A stretch of 8,311 nt of DNA from Nocardia sp. (GTDB lineage Bacteria > Actinomycetota > Actinomycetes > Mycobacteriales > Mycobacteriaceae). The stretch lies in assembly GCA_013361595.1 (NCBI GenBank), contig JABFXT010000690.1:1-8311 (forward strand), written 5' to 3'. Positions within the stretch are counted from its first letter, which is position 1, and the number at the start of each line of letters is the position of its first letter. The notes below the pieces were generated by a model. That model searched no databases. It worked only from the letters and a program-made list of their open reading frames with translations, and was not told the origin of the DNA. The position numbers and the translations under genes are program-made. This document shows, piece by piece, positions 5,840-8,311 of this stretch.

Positions 5840-7036
5840 ATGACCGATCTGTTGTTGCGCGACGGGCGCCCGTGGTTACCCGGGCAACCGCTGGAAACCG
5901 CCGATATCTTGATCCGGGCCGGGCGGATCGAGCAGATCGGCCCGGGTCCGGCGGCCGCCGGCGCCGAAACCCTCGAGCTGGACGGCGCGCTGGTTCTGCC
6001 CGGATTCGTCGACACCCACTGCCATTTGGACAAGACCCTGTGGAGTGGGCCCTGGGTGCCCAATACCGGTGGCCGTTCGCTGGCCGGGCGGATCGCCAAT
6101 GGGGAGAACCGGCGTGCCGAACTCGGTATCCCCAGCGCCGACTATTCCGCGAACCTGCTCGCGACCATGATCGCCGGGGGAACGGCGCATGTGCGCAGCC
6201 ATATCGATATCGACCCCTCGGTGGGGCTGGCGGGGGTGGAGGCGGTGCGGACCGCCGCCGCCCGGCATCGCGACCGGGTGGACGTCGAGTTGGTCGCCTT
6301 CCCGCAGGGCGGGCTGATCCGCCGGCCCGGTACCGCCGAACTGCTGGACGAGGCCCTGGCCGGGGGTGTCGAAGTGGTGGGCGGTATCGATCCCGCCGGT
6401 TACGACGGCGACCCGGCCGGGCAGCTGGATATCGTCTTCGGCCTGGCCGAACGCCACGGCGCGAAGATCGATATCCATCTGCACGACAGCGGCACTCTCG
6501 GTGCCTGGGAATTCGAGCTGATCATCGAGCGCACCAAGGCCACCGGTCTGGGCGGGCGGGTCACCATCAGTCACGCGTACGCGATGGGGGCGCTGCCCGC
6601 CGATGAACAGCGGCGGATCGCCGACCGGCTGGCCGAAGCGGGCGTGGCCATGGTGACCTGCGCGGTCGGCGACGCGCCGGTGGTGCCGCTGCGCGTGATG
6701 CACGCCGCCGGTGCGACTCTGGGCCTCGGTAACGACGGTATCCGGGATCTGTGGACCCCCTACGGTGACGGCGATATGTTGCGCCGGATCAGCACGGTGG
6801 CGTTCCGGGACCGGCTGCTCTCCGACGCGGAGATCGAATTGGCCCTCGCCGCCGGAACTCTCGGTGGTGCGCGGGTGCTCGGTCTGCCCGATCACGGTCT
6901 CCGGGTGGGGGCGCGGGCCGATCTACTCACGGTCGAGGCCGCGACACCGGCGGCGGCCGTGGTGGGTGTCCCGGTGCGGAAACTGGTTCTCAAGGGCGGT
7001 CGGGTGGTGGCCCGGGACGGGCAATTAGTGTCGTGA
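5840..7036 (+). CDS. Cytosine-deaminase-like metal-dependent amidohydrolase 2
   Basis: This 398-residue cytoplasmic enzyme is a paralogue of amidohydrolase 1 in the CodA/AtzC branch. Visible elements: H60-C-H62-LDK (metal ligands), VAFPQ with Q156, H213 in IDIHLHD, H245 in TISHAYA, and D299 in GNDGIRDLWTPYGDGDML, which aligns with the metal-binding catalytic Asp of CodA (GHDDVFDPW). The catalytic Glu position after the third His appears as D216, a conservative change. Ligand positions lie very close to those I recall for AtzC. It should deaminate or hydrolyse a C-N bond in a small, perhaps heterocyclic, compound; 'cytosine deaminase' itself should not be assumed. AGAAGGA stands three bases before ATG 5840. 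It is 20 bp behind the TauE-like gene and very likely co-transcribed. Only one base separates its stop from the palindrome TCGTATACGA, which precedes the second importer operon. Confidence 0.87.
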   Translation: MTDLLLRDGRPWLPGQPLETADILIRAGRIEQIGPGPAAAGAETLELDGALVLPGFVDTHCHLDKTLWSGPWVPNTGGRSLAGRIANGENRRAELGIPSADYSANLLATMIAGGTAHVRSHIDIDPSVGLAGVEAVRTAAARHRDRVDVELVAFPQGGLIRRPGTAELLDEALAGGVEVVGGIDPAGYDGDPAGQLDIVFGLAERHGAKIDIHLHDSGTLGAWEFELIIERTKATGLGGRVTISHAYAMGALPADEQRRIADRLAEAGVAMVTCAVGDAPVVPLRVMHAAGATLGLGNDGIRDLWTPYGDGDMLRRISTVAFRDRLLSDAEIELALAAGTLGGARVLGLPDHGLRVGARADLLTVEAATPAAAVVGVPVRKLVLKGGRVVARDGQLVS

Positions 7037-7046
7037 TCGTATACGA
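7037..7046. promoter_or_regulatory. Putative GntR/FCD operator, copy 4 (perfect TCGTATACGA)
   Basis: This is an exact second copy of the 10-bp palindrome at 5036-5045. It begins directly after the amidohydrolase 2 stop codon and lies 58 bp before the second ATPase gene. A fair -10 (TGTAAT, 7055-7060) follows, so a bound regulator would occupy the -35/spacer region. It links the second importer to the regulator encoded about 2 kb away. Confidence 0.68.
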
Positions 7047-7054
7047 ATCTGGGG

Positions 7055-7060
7055 TGTAAT
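7055..7060 (+). promoter_or_regulatory. Possible -10 element (TGTAAT) of the second importer operon
   Basis: TGTAAT matches TATAAT at five of six bases and stands in the 68-bp gap between amidohydrolase 2 and the ATPase gene. No good -35 is seen at the right distance (around 7031-7037), but the operator-like palindrome fills the spacer, as expected for a regulated promoter. Transcription would start near 7067 with a leader of about 38 bases. Confidence 0.33.
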
Positions 7061-7104
7061 CCGGCGGACCGCGATCGGCAACGAGCAGCCGATAGAACTG
7101 TTCC

Positions 7105-7911
7105 ATGAGCACAAAGGCTATCCCGGTGCCGACCCGTCCGCGGGAGGCAACGTATACGACCGAGCCGGATCCGGCGCTCGCTTTCCGGAATGTGTCGATG
7201 GTCTTCGAGAACGGCACCGCCGCCCTGCGCGATATCGATATCGCGGTCCGTCCAGGCGAATTCGTCTCTCTCGTCGGGCCCTCCGGTTGCGGAAAGTCGA
7301 CGCTGCTGCGGCTGGCGGCCGGTTTCGAGGAAGCCAGTTCCGGTGCCGTCACAGTCGCGACCGAACACCTCGGCTACGTCTTCCAGGAAGCGACCCTGCT
7401 GCCGTGGCGCACCGTACTGCGCAATGTGGAGCTCCCCGCGGAACTCGCCGGGGTGGACCGGGCGCAGCGCCGCGCGGCGGCACTGGACGCCATCGAGCGA
7501 GTCGGGCTGGGCGGTTTCGAGAAACACAAACCCGCCCAGCTCTCCGGCGGTATGCGGATGCGGGCCTCCATCGCCCGCGCGCTCACGCTGCGACCGGAAG
7601 TGTTCCTGTTCGACGAACCGTTCGGCGCGCTCGACGAGATCACACGTCAGCGGCTGAACGAGGAAGTCGGCAGCCTCTTCCGGCGCGACGCCTTCGCAGG
7701 CGTATTCGTCACCCATGCGGTCCCGGAGGCAGTGTTCATGTCGACCCGGGTCGTCGTGCTCACCGGCCGGCCGGGCCGGGTGGCGGCGGATATCCCGGTA
7801 CCCCTGGACTTTCCGCGGGAACCGGGACTGCGCTACACCCCGGAGTTCGCCGAGATCGCCGGCGCGGTCTCGGCCGCACTGCACGCCGCCGAACAGGAGG
7901 TCGCGGCATGA
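7105..7911 (+). CDS. ABC importer ATP-binding subunit of the second transporter (SsuB/TauB-like)
   Basis: This 268-residue ATPase belongs to a second importer. Motifs are intact: Walker A G58-PSGCGKST66, Q-loop Q94 in YVFQEATLLPW, signature LSGGM 146-150 followed by RMR in place of the more common QQR, Walker B VFLFDEP 166-172 with E171, FGALDE, and switch His204 in VFVTHA. The segment between the arm and the Q-loop is about seven residues shorter than in the first ATPase, so this is a diverged paralogue and not a recent duplicate. An N-terminal arm of about 30 residues precedes the first core strand. ATG 7105 has a weak ribosome site; GTG 7126 (AAAGG, eight bases before) is an in-frame alternative. 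The stop overlaps the permease start (ATGA, 7908-7911). Operator-like palindromes lie before (7037) and inside (7150) the gene. Confidence 0.91.
   Translation: MSTKAIPVPTRPREATYTTEPDPALAFRNVSMVFENGTAALRDIDIAVRPGEFVSLVGPSGCGKSTLLRLAAGFEEASSGAVTVATEHLGYVFQEATLLPWRTVLRNVELPAELAGVDRAQRRAAALDAIERVGLGGFEKHKPAQLSGGMRMRASIARALTLRPEVFLFDEPFGALDEITRQRLNEEVGSLFRRDAFAGVFVTHAVPEAVFMSTRVVVLTGRPGRVAADIPVPLDFPREPGLRYTPEFAEIAGAVSAALHAAEQEVAA
7150..7159. promoter_or_regulatory. Putative GntR/FCD operator, copy 5 (ACGTATACGA, inside the ATPase gene)
   Basis: The core CGTATACG (7151-7158) is a perfect palindrome and the 10-mer differs from TCGTATACGA at one end. It lies in codons 16-19 of the second ATPase gene, in the poorly conserved N-terminal arm, 113 bp (start to start) after copy 4. 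It could act as a downstream roadblock or looping partner of copy 4, or be chance; its place in the least constrained part of the gene favours a role. Confidence 0.42.
7895..7900 (+). promoter_or_regulatory. Ribosome binding site AGGAGG for the second permease gene
   Basis: AGGAGG lies inside the end of the ATPase gene, seven bases before ATG 7908. It is stronger than most sites in this window, so this permease has its own good initiation signal besides coupling through ATGA. Confidence 0.6.
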
Positions 7912-8311
7912 CCACGGTCGCGGCGGATACCGCCACTCCCGTCGCCACCCAGGACAGTCCCGGCCGGGCCGCGCGGACACCGCGTCGCCGGGCGGCACCC
8001 GTGCGGATAATCGCGCCCGTCGTGGTGTTCGTGCTCGTGCTGGGGATCTGGTACTTCGCGAGTCATCATCTGATCGCGGCGGAGTCGCGATTCCTGTTGC
8101 CCGGACCGGATCAGGTGGTCGGCGAAGGACTGCTCGATTCGGCGGTGCGGTCGGAAATCCTGTCCGCGCTGGGATCCACGGTGCTGGTCGCGGCGAGCGG
8201 CCTGGTGATCGCCATGGTGCTGGGCGTGGGCTTCGCGGTGGTGATGAGCCAGGCGCGCTGGGCCGAGTACTCGCTGTATCCGTACGCGGTGATCCTGCAG
8301 ACCATTCCGAT
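7908..8311 (+). CDS. ABC importer permease of the second transporter, N-terminal part (cut by window edge)
   Basis: The reading frame runs from ATG 7908 to the right edge without a stop, giving 134 complete codons. After a basic, Thr/Ala/Arg-rich cytoplasmic tail (about 1-33) comes a first membrane segment (RIIAPVVVFVLVLGIWYFA, about 34-52), then 'FLLPGPDQVVGEGLL', the usual sequence after helix 1 in nitrate/sulfonate/taurine-type permeases, a second helix (about STVLVAASGLVIAMVLGVGF), and the start of 'YPYAVILQTIP', matching the segment before the coupling helix in relatives. The EAA motif and the rest lie beyond the edge. It overlaps the ATPase stop by four bases and has a strong AGGAGG. 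A substrate-binding protein and possibly a second permease would be expected downstream. Confidence 0.85.
   Translation, partial: MTTVAADTATPVATQDSPGRAARTPRRRAAPVRIIAPVVVFVLVLGIWYFASHHLIAAESRFLLPGPDQVVGEGLLDSAVRSEILSALGSTVLVAASGLVIAMVLGVGFAVVMSQARWAEYSLYPYAVILQTIP

Noticed and set aside
6892..7998. A 368-residue minus-strand open frame opposite the second ATPase
   Set aside because: It lies antisense to a gene with every ABC motif intact and reads as Arg/Gly/Pro-rich sequence with no recognisable domain; long antisense frames are usual in high-GC DNA.

Overview
The window is gene-dense, very GC-rich DNA with strong G/C bias at third codon positions, GTG starts and ATGA stop/start overlaps. 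This points to a high-GC actinobacterium; a Nocardia- or Rhodococcus-like mycolic-acid actinomycete is my best guess, but no marker gene fixes the genus. No RNA gene, insertion sequence, CRISPR array or origin was seen, and no gene-free stretch exceeds about 200 bases.

Layout. (1) Bases 1-2831, plus strand: the last 41 codons of an amidase-like enzyme, then a lipoprotein solute-binding protein, a permease and an ATPase, together a complete importer of the nitrate/sulfonate/taurine (SsuABC/TauABC/ThiYXZ) type. Overlapping or closely spaced ends suggest one operon. (2) Bases 2839-4874, minus strand: a cytosine-deaminase-like amidohydrolase and, upstream of it, a GntR/FCD regulator. (3) Bases 5076-7036, plus strand, divergent from the regulator: a TauE/SafE-type membrane permease and a second cytosine-deaminase-like amidohydrolase 20 bp downstream. 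(4) Bases 7105 to the right edge, plus strand: ATPase and permease of a second importer of the same broad type; its permease is cut by the edge.

The genes read as an uptake-and-hydrolysis locus for one or more small nitrogen-containing compounds, perhaps heterocyclic amines, cyclic amides or ureides. Importers bring substrate in, two related metal-dependent amidohydrolases and an amidase cleave C-N bonds, and the TauE-like permease moves an anionic substrate or product. The exact compound cannot be read from the sequence.

The strongest unannotated signal is a short palindrome, TCGTATACGA, present exactly at 5036-5045 and 7037-7046 and with one mismatch at 4155-4164, 4908-4917 and 7150-7159. 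Four copies sit 33-68 bp upstream of the regulator, amidohydrolase 1, the TauE-like gene and the second importer operon; the fifth lies just inside the second importer's ATPase gene. I infer it is the operator of the local GntR/FCD protein and ties these transcription units into one autoregulated local regulon. The first importer operon shows no copy in the visible part. Also notable: amidohydrolase 1 appears to lack the catalytic Glu and Asp of the cytosine deaminase family, while its paralogue keeps the Asp.
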